From Hyphomicrobiales bacterium (GTDB lineage Bacteria; Pseudomonadota; Alphaproteobacteria; Rhizobiales; Rhizobiaceae): a DNA stretch of 64,000 nucleotides. Below the pieces are notes generated by a model. It was not told where the DNA came from. It searched no databases and was given only the letters and a program-made list of their open reading frames with translations. Positions within the stretch are counted from its first letter, which is position 1. Each line of letters opens with the position of its first letter. Shown here in pieces: positions 6,753 to 14,748 of the stretch. Where the stretch lies: contig JAFKJU010000017.1 of assembly GCA_017305935.1 (NCBI GenBank), positions 1-64,000 of the forward strand. The letters run 5' to 3'. The position numbers and the translations under genes were made by a program.

Positions 6753-6986
6753 ATGGAAATCTATGCGTACACGCTGGTGGTGGGGAAGCAGCAGCCCATC
6801 AAAGGAATGGGCACGGTTGAAGACCTGGTATCTCTCATTGTCAGGATGGAACTACCGGGCACTGCACCAGCCGAGTGGATTGTCTCCAACCCGACCATCA
6901 TCGACATGGTGACCGGCGCAATGATTTATATCCATGACGAAAGCGGGCCAGACGAGTGGCGCCTGCGATGGGTGCCGTTCACGTAA
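6753..6986 (+). CDS. Unknown 77-residue protein
   Basis: A 77-residue protein with ATG at 6753 and an AAAGGGAG ribosome site. The sequence is compact with alternating strands and helices (MEIYAYTLVVGKQQPI near the start, EWRLRWVPF at the end) and looks like a small alpha/beta domain. There is no signal peptide or known motif. A strong hairpin directly after the stop suggests a single-gene transcript that ends there. Confidence 0.6.
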   Translation: MEIYAYTLVVGKQQPIKGMGTVEDLVSLIVRMELPGTAPAEWIVSNPTIIDMVTGAMIYIHDESGPDEWRLRWVPFT

Positions 6987-6994
6987 TCAGAAAA

Positions 6995-7027
6995 ACCCCT
7001 GCTGCGGGGGAAAACAGCAGCAGGGGT
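6995..7027 (+). terminator. Hairpin terminator after the 77-residue gene
   Basis: ACCCCTGCTGC (6995-7005) and GCAGCAGGGGT (7017-7027) form an 11-bp perfect stem, nine bases after the stop at 6986. There is no strong T-run, so termination is likely but not certain. Confidence 0.65.
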
Positions 7028-7236
7028 AGTTCGTCGGAGCTAATTGGCAAATCACCGACTCCTCGATGCTATTGCAGCGCGGGACTGTCTTCAACAATTT
7101 AACGCATCAATTTCTCGTTCGGAGACGACGCCGATCCTTGCCTTCGAGAACCGGGCCAGTTGTTCTGATAGCGCTGTCATAGAGACTTGAACAAAATCAC
7201 GATTTTGCGGTTTCATCGATTGAAAGGACAACTCGT

Positions 7237-7488
7237 ATGGACCGCTATTTCTTTGATTTGAGCAATGGGTTTGGAGACATGAAAGATAGCGATGGGCAGC
7301 AACTCCCATCGCTTCACGATGTTGAAAAGGAGGTCGGACGGATATTGGCCGATGTGATCCGAGATAGCCTTGGCAGTGAGCGTCATGGTCACATTGGCGT
7401 CTCTGCCAGGGATGAAAGTGGCAGGATCGTTTGCACAGGGAATGTGCTGTTTTCCCTCCGTTCAGGACAGGCGGGCAAAGCGGAATAG
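7237..7488 (+). CDS. DUF6894-type small protein
   Basis: An 83-residue protein starting MDRYFFDLSNG, followed by an Asp-Ser-Asp-Gly turn, a central helix with alternating Ala/Val/Ile, and a C-terminal two-strand segment (GHIGVSARDESGRIVCTGNVLFSL). This pattern is that of the DUF6894 family, abundant in Rhizobiales and without a known function. The usual central E..A..EA helix is present in a modified form. It stands alone between non-coding stretches. Confidence 0.65.
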   Translation: MDRYFFDLSNGFGDMKDSDGQQLPSLHDVEKEVGRILADVIRDSLGSERHGHIGVSARDESGRIVCTGNVLFSLRSGQAGKAE

Positions 7489-7565
7489 GCAAAGTCGGCC
7501 CGCATTGCGGCGGCGCAGATGCCTTATGTGCGAACATTATGAGGCACGGCGCCGCGGAAAGAAAA

Positions 7566-7623
7566 TGCCCGACAGATAAACTGCCGGGCAAGTCTCATAG
7601 TCAAACCAGATGAAGGAGCGCCA
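7566..7623 (+). repeat. Hairpin element, copy 2
   Basis: TGCCCGACAG (7566-7575) pairs with CTGCCGGGCA (7581-7590) with one mismatch and a five-base loop. TCAAA follows ten bases after the stem and AGGAGCGCCA is at 7614-7623. The layout matches copy 1 at 6429-6480. No plausible gene starts after this copy. Confidence 0.55.
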
Positions 7624-7779
7624 AGGTTCAAGATGCTTGGCCTATATCATACTTGCAAGCAGGCCCGGGGTTCCATGCATCTGAGCAGTGAATTCAATTG
7701 ACGCGATGTTGCCATTGCAAACCTTAGGGGCGACACGCGACGATTACCAAAGCTAGCTCCCACTTTATTCCCATCTCGC

Positions 7780-8022
7780 TCATTCCAGGTCTGGTATCTC
7801 GCCAGCCTGGAACAGCACCACGGGTGGCCCGTACTCGCCAATCATCGGATCAGCCTCACGGCTCCAGGCGACGACGCCAGCATACTTGTCGGCCATCATC
7901 TTCGCTTCCCGTTTCGCACGCTCCTCCGTGTCGACCTGACGCGGATCAAAGGCCGGAACTAACTCCCCTTCGTCGTTCTTGTTGAACGCCGCCAATACGA
8001 TCAGCTTGCCTTTGGTAGTCAT
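7780..8022 (-). CDS. Unknown 80-residue protein
   Basis: An 80-residue protein from ATG 8022, preceded by a GGAGAACGTA ribosome site; a TTG at 8034 would add four residues. It starts MTTKGKLIVLAAFNK, then has an acidic turn and a basic helix (EERAKREAKMMADKYAGVVAWSRE), and ends with a beta segment (YGPPVVLFQAGEIPD). The fold may resemble small phage alpha/beta proteins. No function can be assigned. It is divergent from the packaging-type genes that begin at 8221. Confidence 0.6.
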   Translation of the reverse strand: MTTKGKLIVLAAFNKNDEGELVPAFDPRQVDTEERAKREAKMMADKYAGVVAWSREADPMIGEYGPPVVLFQAGEIPDLE

Positions 8023-8220
8023 TACGTTCTCCAACGATGCAGGAAGGGTCTCGCCCCTCCAGTTAATTCAGGCCGGTGAAGGCGCAATTCAAGTAGGTGG
8101 TTCCGATTGGCGAACCATGCTCGGAGAACGGCTCTCAAGAGGTTGCAAGATTTTGATTTTCGTCGGTTTTGTTATACTGTAACGCCAAGGATTTTGAAAA
8201 AGAATTGGCAGGATATCAAG

Positions 8221-8511
8221 ATGCACGGCGGTAAGAGAGAACGAGCAGGACGGCCCCCAGGCTCGCAGAACAAGGCGACGGTTGATCGCCAGCGGGAAGT
8301 CGAAGAGAGCGGCATGACGCCCCTGAACTTCCTCCTGAGCGTTATGCGAGACGAGGACGCCGACATGGATAAGCGGATGGATGCGGCAAAGGCTGTAGCG
8401 CCCTATGTGCATCCGAAGCTCTCCTCCATCCAGCATGGCGGCAACATCGGTTACCTTTCCCACGAAGAAGCTCTGGATCAGTTGGACCATGCACGACAGC
8501 AACGACGATAA
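8221..8511 (+). CDS. Small phage packaging-type protein
   Basis: A 96-residue protein starting at ATG 8221 with an AGGATATC ribosome site. The N-terminus HGGKRERAGRPPGSQNKAT is the basic GRPxGSxNK motif often found at the start of phage small terminase-like proteins. It is followed by a helical segment (MTPLNFLLSVMRDEDADMDKRMDAAKAVAPYVHPKLSSI) typical of short proteins encoded just before terminase genes. The basic tail probably binds DNA. It overlaps the next gene by 23 bases. Confidence 0.65.
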   Translation: MHGGKRERAGRPPGSQNKATVDRQREVEESGMTPLNFLLSVMRDEDADMDKRMDAAKAVAPYVHPKLSSIQHGGNIGYLSHEEALDQLDHARQQRR

Positions 8512-8821
8512 CCGCGGACGCTTCCCGGCCGGCAAATCTGGAAACCCAACCGGCAGGCCCAAGGGTGCCCGGAGCAAGCTCGGAGAAGACTTCCTGGCTG
8601 ACATGTACGCCGACTGGCAGAACCATGGCCCGGCCGTCATTGAGCGCGTCCGCGAGACAAAGCCGGAGCAATACCTGAAGGTGGTGGCCTCGCTCCTGCC
8701 CAAGGACATCAATCTGAACGTCGATAACTATCAGGAATGGACCGATGAACAGCTTATGGCGCGCATCCTCGACCTGAACAAGCAGATTGGGTTCGCCCCC
8801 CTGGCTGACAAGAAGCACTGA
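8489..8821 (+). CDS. DUF5681-type phage protein
   Basis: A 110-residue protein starting inside the end of the previous gene. It opens with NRGRFPAGKSGNPTGRPKGA, the DUF5681 signature (G.F..G.SGNP.GRP.G) found in proteins next to phage terminase genes. The rest is helical, with FLADMYADWQNHGPAVIERV and a segment on staying at K..LLP that resembles terminase small subunits. DNA binding is likely. The next gene starts seven bases after its stop, consistent with one operon. Confidence 0.7.
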   Translation: MHDSNDDNRGRFPAGKSGNPTGRPKGARSKLGEDFLADMYADWQNHGPAVIERVRETKPEQYLKVVASLLPKDINLNVDNYQEWTDEQLMARILDLNKQIGFAPLADKKH

Positions 8822-8828
8822 GGCGACC

Positions 8829-9284
8829 ATGGGAAGACCTTCAGCATATAGCGGCGACATTGCCGCCATCATCTGCGAGCGGATTGCGGATGGGAACAGC
8901 CTCCGCACGATTTGCGCCGAGGACGGGATGCCGAACAAGGCTACCGTGTTGAGGTGGATTTCCAGCAACGATGCGTTTCGCGACCAGTACGCGCGCGCGA
9001 GGGAAGCTCAGGCGGACGCGCTCTTCGACGAAATCCTCGCCATTGCAGACGCGCCCTTGATCGGGGAGAAGATCAAAATCGACAAAGACGGCAACAAAGA
9101 AATCACCCGTGGCGACATGATCGAGCATCGCCGGCTTCAGGTGGACACACGCAAATGGATGGCGTCGAAGCTGCTACCAAAGAAATACGGCGACAAGCAG
9201 CAGCTTGAGCATTCGGGCGTTGATGGTGCGCCGCTGGTGCCGATCATCAATCTTTCGCTCAGTGGGGCGAAGCCGGCGACCTGA
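8829..9284 (+). CDS. Phage terminase small subunit-like protein
   Basis: A 151-residue protein starting MGRPSAYSGDIAAIICERIADGNS. It has a helix-turn-helix segment (LRTICAEDGMPNKATVLRWISSNDAFRDQYARAREAQ) and then a central domain and LLPKKYGDK, the usual order in small terminase subunits that mark DNA for packaging. The family normally sits directly before the large terminase gene (ATPase plus nuclease), but here a DNA ligase gene follows 59 bases on and no large subunit is present. This points to deletion of the packaging and structural genes, or to a satellite-type element. Confidence 0.75.
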   Translation: MGRPSAYSGDIAAIICERIADGNSLRTICAEDGMPNKATVLRWISSNDAFRDQYARAREAQADALFDEILAIADAPLIGEKIKIDKDGNKEITRGDMIEHRRLQVDTRKWMASKLLPKKYGDKQQLEHSGVDGAPLVPIINLSLSGAKPAT

Positions 9285-9343
9285 TAATACAGGTGGAAAC
9301 AGGTTTGGCGCTTATAGGCCTTCTTTAAGCTTTCGCTGCTGCA

Positions 9344-10405
9344 ATGGGGCTTATGACCAAGCGCCCCCGGAAGCCTTCGAAGCCCCTCCTGTCGCCAGAT
9401 ACCCAGGTATTGCAGAGCCGGCCGGCTCGCAAGCGCGATCCGAGGCAGCCGCGCCTTGCCCTCGACCCGATGCCAGACCGCATTGAGCCATGCCTAGCGT
9501 TGCTCAAGAGCAAGCCGCCCAAGGGACCGGAATGGGCTTTCGAGGTCAAATGGGATGGCTATCGCCTCGCTATCCATGTCGAGCTGAATGGCGTTCGCAT
9601 CCTCACCCGTGGCGGCAATGATTGGACATCGCGTTTCCCGGCCATCGCAGAAGCTGCACGCCAGATCGGCACCACGGCTATTCTCGACGGTGAGGCAGTC
9701 GTTCTTGACGATGAAGGCCGGCCTAGCTTCAGCGCCTTGCAGAAGGCTCTCGGTGGTCGTGGCGGTAAACGCAGCGCGGACGAGGCAATCCTGTACGCCT
9801 TTGATGTCCTCTACTTCGACGGCCACGATCTGACGAGCATGGACCTGCAGGAGCGCCGGCACATTCTGGAGCCGCTGTTCGGCAGCGACGGCACAATCCG
9901 CCTGTCTGAAGAGATTGAAGCCGACGGTGCTGAATTCCTCGCCAGTGCCTGTGCGCTCGGGCTGGAAGGTATCATCGCCAAGCACCGGCACCGGCCGTAC
10001 ACGCCCGGCCGCACGGGCGACTGGCTGAAGATCAAATGCGTTCAGAGCGAGAGCTTCATGATTGTCGGCTATGAGCCGTCGTCGGCGGCCTACGGCGGCA
10101 TTGGAAGTCTTTTGCTCGCTGCCTATCGCGGCACGGCTTGGCAGTATGTCGGATCGGTTGGCACCGGCTTCAATGCCAGCGAGGCGACAGACCTGCGCAA
10201 GACCCTCGACAAGCTGAAGACGAAAAGGCCGGTCGTGGATGTCAAAGGCAAGGGTATCGTGTTTGTGCAGCCGACGCTCATAGCGGAAATTGAATTTCGC
10301 GGATGGACGGACGAGCAAAAGCTCCGGCACGCCTCTTACAAGGGATTGCGCGACGTGCAGGACAATGCGGCGGTGTTCAAGATGCCCGACCGGGAAGCGA
10401 CGTAG
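9344..10405 (+). CDS. LigD-type ATP-dependent DNA ligase
   Basis: A 353-residue ligase with the nucleotidyltransferase core. Motif I is EVKWDGYR with the AMP-accepting Lys69, and ILDGEAVVLD comes next. Later elements are DVLYFDG, the EGIIAK element and WLKIK. A C-terminal OB-fold follows, with the AEIEFRGWTDEQKLRHASYKG sequence of LigD ligases. It joins nicks or ends in double-stranded DNA. Only the ligase module is present; the polymerase and phosphoesterase modules of full LigD and the Ku gene are absent from this window. Such solo ligases occur in rhizobial chromosomes, plasmids and phages. A 40-residue basic, Pro-rich N-terminal tail precedes the core. Confidence 0.88.
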   Translation: MGLMTKRPRKPSKPLLSPDTQVLQSRPARKRDPRQPRLALDPMPDRIEPCLALLKSKPPKGPEWAFEVKWDGYRLAIHVELNGVRILTRGGNDWTSRFPAIAEAARQIGTTAILDGEAVVLDDEGRPSFSALQKALGGRGGKRSADEAILYAFDVLYFDGHDLTSMDLQERRHILEPLFGSDGTIRLSEEIEADGAEFLASACALGLEGIIAKHRHRPYTPGRTGDWLKIKCVQSESFMIVGYEPSSAAYGGIGSLLLAAYRGTAWQYVGSVGTGFNASEATDLRKTLDKLKTKRPVVDVKGKGIVFVQPTLIAEIEFRGWTDEQKLRHASYKGLRDVQDNAAVFKMPDREAT

Positions 10406-10457
10406 GCTCCTCCGCCTTGCACGTCGTTCGAAAACCTGCAGGTCTTGCAGGTGCGCT

Positions 10458-10790
10458 TTAGTCTGTTCGTAGATAGCTTTTACCGCCATCGTCCTCAACG
10501 CAATAGCGTCCGCCACGCGGACCGGTACAGAACGTACCCGACCTGCAGGTGCAATCATCACCCACGGCCGGCGTCATGTCAGACTCTTCAGAGCCGAGCA
10601 AACCCATGCTGCCCATTGTGGCTTGGCAGTTCTTTTTGCTCTTGCTGACCGATCCGTCGCGGCAAATAAACGTCTTGCCCTGGCAGTGATCGATGCCACC
10701 CTTTTTCCCGCTGCAAGGTGTGTTCGCTGCAAGAGCAGATGTCACCGAGAAGCCGGCCGCCGCGACCATTATCAAGAATCGTTTTCCCAC
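10458..10790 (-). CDS. Small Cys-rich exported protein
   Basis: A 110-residue protein with a signal peptide (residues 1-21, ending ALA) and a mature part with eight Cys residues, enough for four disulfides. The mature part has a CSGKKGGIDHC segment, a CRDGSVSKSKKNC segment and a C-terminal CTCRSGTFC block. The CSGKKGG motif occurs in short exported proteins of rhizobial accessory regions. The function is unknown. It is predicted to be periplasmic or secreted. It is the last gene before the tRNA-Thr junction and converges on the ligase gene. Confidence 0.7.
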   Translation of the reverse strand: MGKRFLIMVAAAGFSVTSALAANTPCSGKKGGIDHCQGKTFICRDGSVSKSKKNCQATMGSMGLLGSEESDMTPAVGDDCTCRSGTFCTGPRGGRYCVEDDGGKSYLRTD

Positions 10791-10982
10791 CGCCCTCTCC
10801 TTTTCAACATCGACCGGTAGGAGAAAACCGTTTCAAGACCACAAACAGAGCGCGAAAGATTTGATGAACGAGGGCGTTTTGCCAACGTCTCTACCGCATC
10901 AGAAAAGGTGGACACGCGGGTGGATTGAAAGAATTCAAGACCGCTAAAATATATGGGAAATCAGCATATTAGCTGAAAATAT

Positions 10983-11058
<76 letters not shown>

Positions 11059-11311
11059 AACCGATGTAAGGCAGTTACCAGATTTTGGCGGCATGTAAAG
11101 CGGAAACTGGGTTTGAGGGTGTTTCGGTGGGATGTTGGCGGGCTTTGATGAGAGGAAATGGAAAATGGCTTGTTCTTTCAGCGGTTTGCCGTTACCAGAT
11201 CTGCACGCTGCCGTAGAATGTCCGAAATTGGAGAACGCGCGGTCTGCGCGCAATTGGACAGCAGAACTCAGGCGTTACGGCGAGGCGCCGCAAGGGAAGG
11301 GTCAGGCATAG

Positions 11312-12076
11312 ATGGGCCAAAAGCTCTCTTTCACCGCTTCGACTGCGGACGGCGCGCAGGCGGCCTGCGACGACCTCATCCGTCTTTACGGCAATTGCGA
11401 TGCGGACGAGGCGGACGTCATCGTCGCGCTCGGCGGCGACGGCTTCATGCTGCAGACGCTGCACCAGTTCATGGATACCGGCAAGCTGGTCTATGGCATG
11501 AACCGAGGTTCCGTGGGCTTCCTGATGAACGACTACCGGCTGGAAGGCCTGGAGGAGCGCATCGACGCCGCCGTCTCCAACGAATTTCATCCGCTACGCA
11601 TGACCGCCACCCATGCCGATGGCGCCAGCACCACGGCGCTGGCCATCAACGAGGTGTCTCTGTTCCGCCAGTCGCACCAGGCGGCAAAGCTACGCGTCGA
11701 GATAGACGGCCGGGTGCGCCTCGAAGAGCTGATTTGCGACGGCGTCATGGTGGCGACACCGGCCGGCTCCACAGCCTATAACCTTTCCGCCCACGGCCCG
11801 ATCCTGCCGCTGGAGGCGCCGCTCCTGGCGCTGACGCCGGTCAGCGCCTTTCGCCCGCGAAGCTGGCGCGGCGCGCTGCTGCCGAACAAGGTGACGGTCG
11901 ATATCCATGTGCTCGAAGCCGGCAAGCGACCAGTCAATGCCGTCGCCGATTATACAGAAGCCAGGACGGTCACACATGTACGCATCGCCCAGACGGCGAA
12001 TATCACCGCGCGCATTCTGTCCGATCCCGACCGCTCCTGGTCGGATCGCATCCTGGCCGAGCAATTTCCCTCGTGA
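11312..12076 (+). CDS. nadK: NAD kinase
   Basis: A 254-residue NAD kinase, which phosphorylates NAD to NADP in the cytoplasm. It carries the GGDGFML motif with the catalytic Asp43, the NEVSL element, and the C-terminal substrate-binding PAGSTAYNLSAHGPIL block. The length is the usual one for the shorter alphaproteobacterial enzymes. It is the first core gene after the tRNA junction. The next gene starts 11 bases after its stop, so the two are probably co-transcribed. Confidence 0.95.
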   Translation: MGQKLSFTASTADGAQAACDDLIRLYGNCDADEADVIVALGGDGFMLQTLHQFMDTGKLVYGMNRGSVGFLMNDYRLEGLEERIDAAVSNEFHPLRMTATHADGASTTALAINEVSLFRQSHQAAKLRVEIDGRVRLEELICDGVMVATPAGSTAYNLSAHGPILPLEAPLLALTPVSAFRPRSWRGALLPNKVTVDIHVLEAGKRPVNAVADYTEARTVTHVRIAQTANITARILSDPDRSWSDRILAEQFPS

Positions 12077-12086
12077 GGACGGCGCC

Positions 12087-12566
12087 ATGCCCCTGCCCAT
12101 TCCGTCATTGACGCTTATTTCCGCTGCCCTCGTCGCTGTGCTGCTTGCAGGCGCACCCGCCCGCGCGGAAGATATCGATGCCCTGCCCTCGTCGGTGACC
12201 TTCGTCACCAGCACCGGCTATTGGGAGGACGCGGCCGAGGTCGGCACGGCGCAACCGCCACGCAAGGGGTATTACAAGCTGGTCGCCATACGCCAGGCGG
12301 ATCGCACCGCCAAGATTTTCCTGCAGCAGATCGCCAGCACCGATGACGGCCCGATCGTCGTCTCCAGCGTCGAGGTGGAGGAATTGACCCAGCTCAAGCC
12401 CTTCGTTACCGATATTCGCCCGGAAAGCTCCTCTGGTGTGACCAACCAACCCGGCATGTTCGCGACCGTCTACCTGAAGACGGAATCGCAGGCGAAGGAA
12501 GCGGAGAGCTGGACGGTGATGATCGACGATCTCGGCGAGATGATCGTTGAAAAGGCGACCAATTAA
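12087..12566 (+). CDS. Conserved exported protein
   Basis: A 159-residue protein with a clear signal peptide (residues 1-28, ending ARA). The mature protein is beta-rich (YYKLVAIRQADRTAKIFLQQIAS) with no Cys and no catalytic motif that I recognise, and is predicted to be periplasmic. It follows nadK at 11 bases and is probably in the same transcript. Confidence 0.75.
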   Translation: MPLPIPSLTLISAALVAVLLAGAPARAEDIDALPSSVTFVTSTGYWEDAAEVGTAQPPRKGYYKLVAIRQADRTAKIFLQQIASTDDGPIVVSSVEVEELTQLKPFVTDIRPESSSGVTNQPGMFATVYLKTESQAKEAESWTVMIDDLGEMIVEKATN

Positions 12567-12578
12567 AACCTCTCCGGC

Positions 12579-13172
12579 TTACTCGGCTGCCTTGACCTCG
12601 GGAACCGGTTCGAGCATCTCGATTTCGTAGCTATAGCCCTCCAGCATGGTATAGGCGTGCTCGATCGTCTCGATCTGCGCTTCCGCCTTGCGGATGGCCT
12701 CGGCGATCGACTGGCTGCGGGCGCGCAACATGGAGCCGAGCACGTCGGTTTCCGGCCGGCGGCCCATGCGATCCATATGCTTGCGCAGCCGCGCGCGGTG
12801 GCGCTCCAGTTCGAGAATGTGAAAACGGTTCTTGACGATGTCGTCGGTCAGCTTGCGGCGCATGGCGGCGACGGGATCGAAGCTGCCCGGCTCACGCTCG
12901 TCGAGGATGAAATCGTTGACCAGCGTCTCGAGGATCAGCACGCCCTCGATGTCACGGGCATCGGCCAGTTCGGGATCGTAGCCAGTATCGTCATAGACCT
13001 TGCGGCGCACGGGATCCTTCAAAAGGTCATAGGCCGTCTGCAGCCGGCTGAAATGGTCGACATCGCCGCCCGCATCCGGATGCGCGTTCTTGGCCGCCTT
13101 GCGCCAGGCAAGCTTGACCGCCTCCGCTCCGGCGTCACGGTCAACTCCAAGCATCGCATAGGGATCGATCAC
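12579..13172 (-). CDS. DnaJ-domain protein
   Basis: A 197-residue protein whose first 60 residues are a J domain (DPYAMLGVDRDAG, then the invariant HPD in NAHPDAGG, then FSRLQTAYDLLKDPVRRKVYD). J domains stimulate the ATPase of DnaK-type chaperones. The rest is a helical region with no zinc fingers or Gly/Phe linker, so it is not DnaJ itself but a specialised co-chaperone. The start is taken as GTG 13172, directly before the J domain and with an AGGTG site; a TTG at 13238 would add 22 residues. It converges on the exported-protein gene. Confidence 0.8.
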   Translation of the reverse strand: MIDPYAMLGVDRDAGAEAVKLAWRKAAKNAHPDAGGDVDHFSRLQTAYDLLKDPVRRKVYDDTGYDPELADARDIEGVLILETLVNDFILDEREPGSFDPVAAMRRKLTDDIVKNRFHILELERHRARLRKHMDRMGRRPETDVLGSMLRARSQSIAEAIRKAEAQIETIEHAYTMLEGYSYEIEMLEPVPEVKAAE

Positions 13173-13426
13173 GCCGTCACCTGTTCCTTCCCGCCTGCGG
13201 CGGCCCGTTTCGATCACGATTCGTCCGGCGCGCCGCAATAGTCTGCACTTGTCATGACCCGGCTCAGCAGGTCATGCGCGAAAAAGCCGCCCCTCATTCA
13301 GTACCGGCTCACCCCATCGGCATCAAGCCCGAAGCAGCCGCCATTGTTTGCGGCAGTCGGGACGAAATTGTGTTCGCGGGATGATCCCCCCGTTTTCCAC
13401 ACCCCCAAGGCATCGGCGCCAGACTC

Positions 13427-14437
13427 TCAGGCCGTCAGGCTCTCCGGCTGAGCCACAGCCGCGAAGGCGGCGGCGATGATATCCGGGCCGGCGCCGGGCC
13501 GGTTGGACTCTGTGGACAGAATCTGGCGGAAGCGCCGCGCGCCGGGCAGGCCCTGAAACAGGCCGACCATATGCTTGGTAACGTGATGCAGCCTGCCGCC
13601 GCCCACGATATGGCGCTCGGCATAGGCCATCATCCGGTCGCGCAGGGCATCCGCGTCCAGCGCCCGCGCCGGCGCGCCGTAGATGTGGTGATCGACATCG
13701 GCCAGCAGCGAGGCGTTGTGATAGGCGGCGCGGCCGAGCATTACGCCATCCATGACCTCCAGATGGGTCGCCGCATGGCCGAGATCGGCGATTCCGCCAT
13801 TGATGCCAAGGAAGACATCGGGATTTTCCCGCTTCATCGCATGAACGAGTGGGTAATCGAGCGGCGGGATTTCGCGGTTTTCCTTCGGCGACAGGCCCTG
13901 CAGCCAAGCCTTGCGGGCATGGATCCACACCGCATCGGCTCCGGCGCCGATCATGCGGCGCAGAAAATCGGGCAAGACCTGCTCCGGCTCCTGGTCATCG
14001 ACGCCGATGCGGCATTTGACGGTCACCGGCGCAGCGGAAATCCGCTTCATCGCGGCGATAGCCCGCTCGACCGTTTCCGGCTCGCGCATCAGGCAGGCGC
14101 CGAAAGTGCCGGATTGCACCCGGTCCGAGGGGCAGCCGACATTCAAGTTGATCTCGTCATAGCCGTAATCCGCCGCGATCCGCAGCGCCTCGGTGAGCTT
14201 GCCGGCATCGGAGCCGCCGAGCTGCAACGCGACCGGGTGCTCGCCCGGATCATGCGACAGCAACCGCTCGCGCGGCCCATGGATGATCGCATCGGCGACC
14301 ACCATCTCGGTGTAGAGCAGCGCATTCTGGGAAAGCTGGCGATGAAAATAGCGGCAGTGCCGATCGGTCCAGTCGATCATGGGAGCGACGGCGAAGATCT
14401 TCGCGCCGGAAAGGCGGGCTTTTTCGTAAAAATTCAA
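13427..14437 (-). CDS. dusA: tRNA-dihydrouridine synthase A
   Basis: A 336-residue FMN enzyme that reduces uridine 20/20a of tRNA. It has the DusA N-terminus (FAVAPMIDWTDRHCRYFHR), the flavin and catalytic region INLNVGCPSDRVQSGTFGACLM with the proton-donor Cys115, the KCRIGVDD strand and the C-terminal H(I)TKHM-type helical region (HHVTKHMVGLFQGLPGARR). The length fits DusA. It stands alone on the minus strand. Confidence 0.93.
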   Translation of the reverse strand: MNFYEKARLSGAKIFAVAPMIDWTDRHCRYFHRQLSQNALLYTEMVVADAIIHGPRERLLSHDPGEHPVALQLGGSDAGKLTEALRIAADYGYDEINLNVGCPSDRVQSGTFGACLMREPETVERAIAAMKRISAAPVTVKCRIGVDDQEPEQVLPDFLRRMIGAGADAVWIHARKAWLQGLSPKENREIPPLDYPLVHAMKRENPDVFLGINGGIADLGHAATHLEVMDGVMLGRAAYHNASLLADVDHHIYGAPARALDADALRDRMMAYAERHIVGGGRLHHVTKHMVGLFQGLPGARRFRQILSTESNRPGAGPDIIAAAFAAVAQPESLTA

Positions 14438-14748
14438 GCTTGTCGGTCCGCTGTTCGTATCATCTCAAGAATCTTCCGCGCGCTGCGACAATCCTTGGGG
14501 GAGCGCAACGGGATCATGCCTGGGGAAAATCGTCGACGATCAGAGCACGAAAACGGAAGAATGGCGAGAAAGGATATACAGCTTAAATCTTCCGAAAAAA
14601 AGGCAGTCGATCACCCGATGCGAATGCGGTCGCCGCCTTCCGGTTTGCGCGGAATTAACGAACATTTCAATTCTCGGGGCTATGGCTTGGATTTGCGGTG
14701 CAAAGGCCATAGCTTCCGGTCATCGAATTAGCGAGGACATGTCCTGTC
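14438..14748. promoter_or_regulatory. Divergent upstream region of dusA and an RTX gene
   Basis: This 311-bp gap holds the starts of two divergent transcripts. A hairpin with arms GCTATGGC (14679-14686) and GCCATAGC (14706-14713) would lie in the leader of the rightward gene. A perfect 12-bp palindrome, AGGACATGTCCT at 14734-14745, overlaps its ribosome site. I see no gene here. Confidence 0.4.

Noticed and set aside
6485-6820. Possible small gene after hairpin copy 1
   Set aside because: The AGGAG is ten bases from the ATG, the product is Ser/His/Arg-rich without pattern, and it overlaps the better-supported gene at 6753.
9494-10561. Minus-strand frame opposite the DNA ligase
   Set aside because: The ligase motifs on the plus strand are unambiguous; the other frame has no motif or ribosome site.
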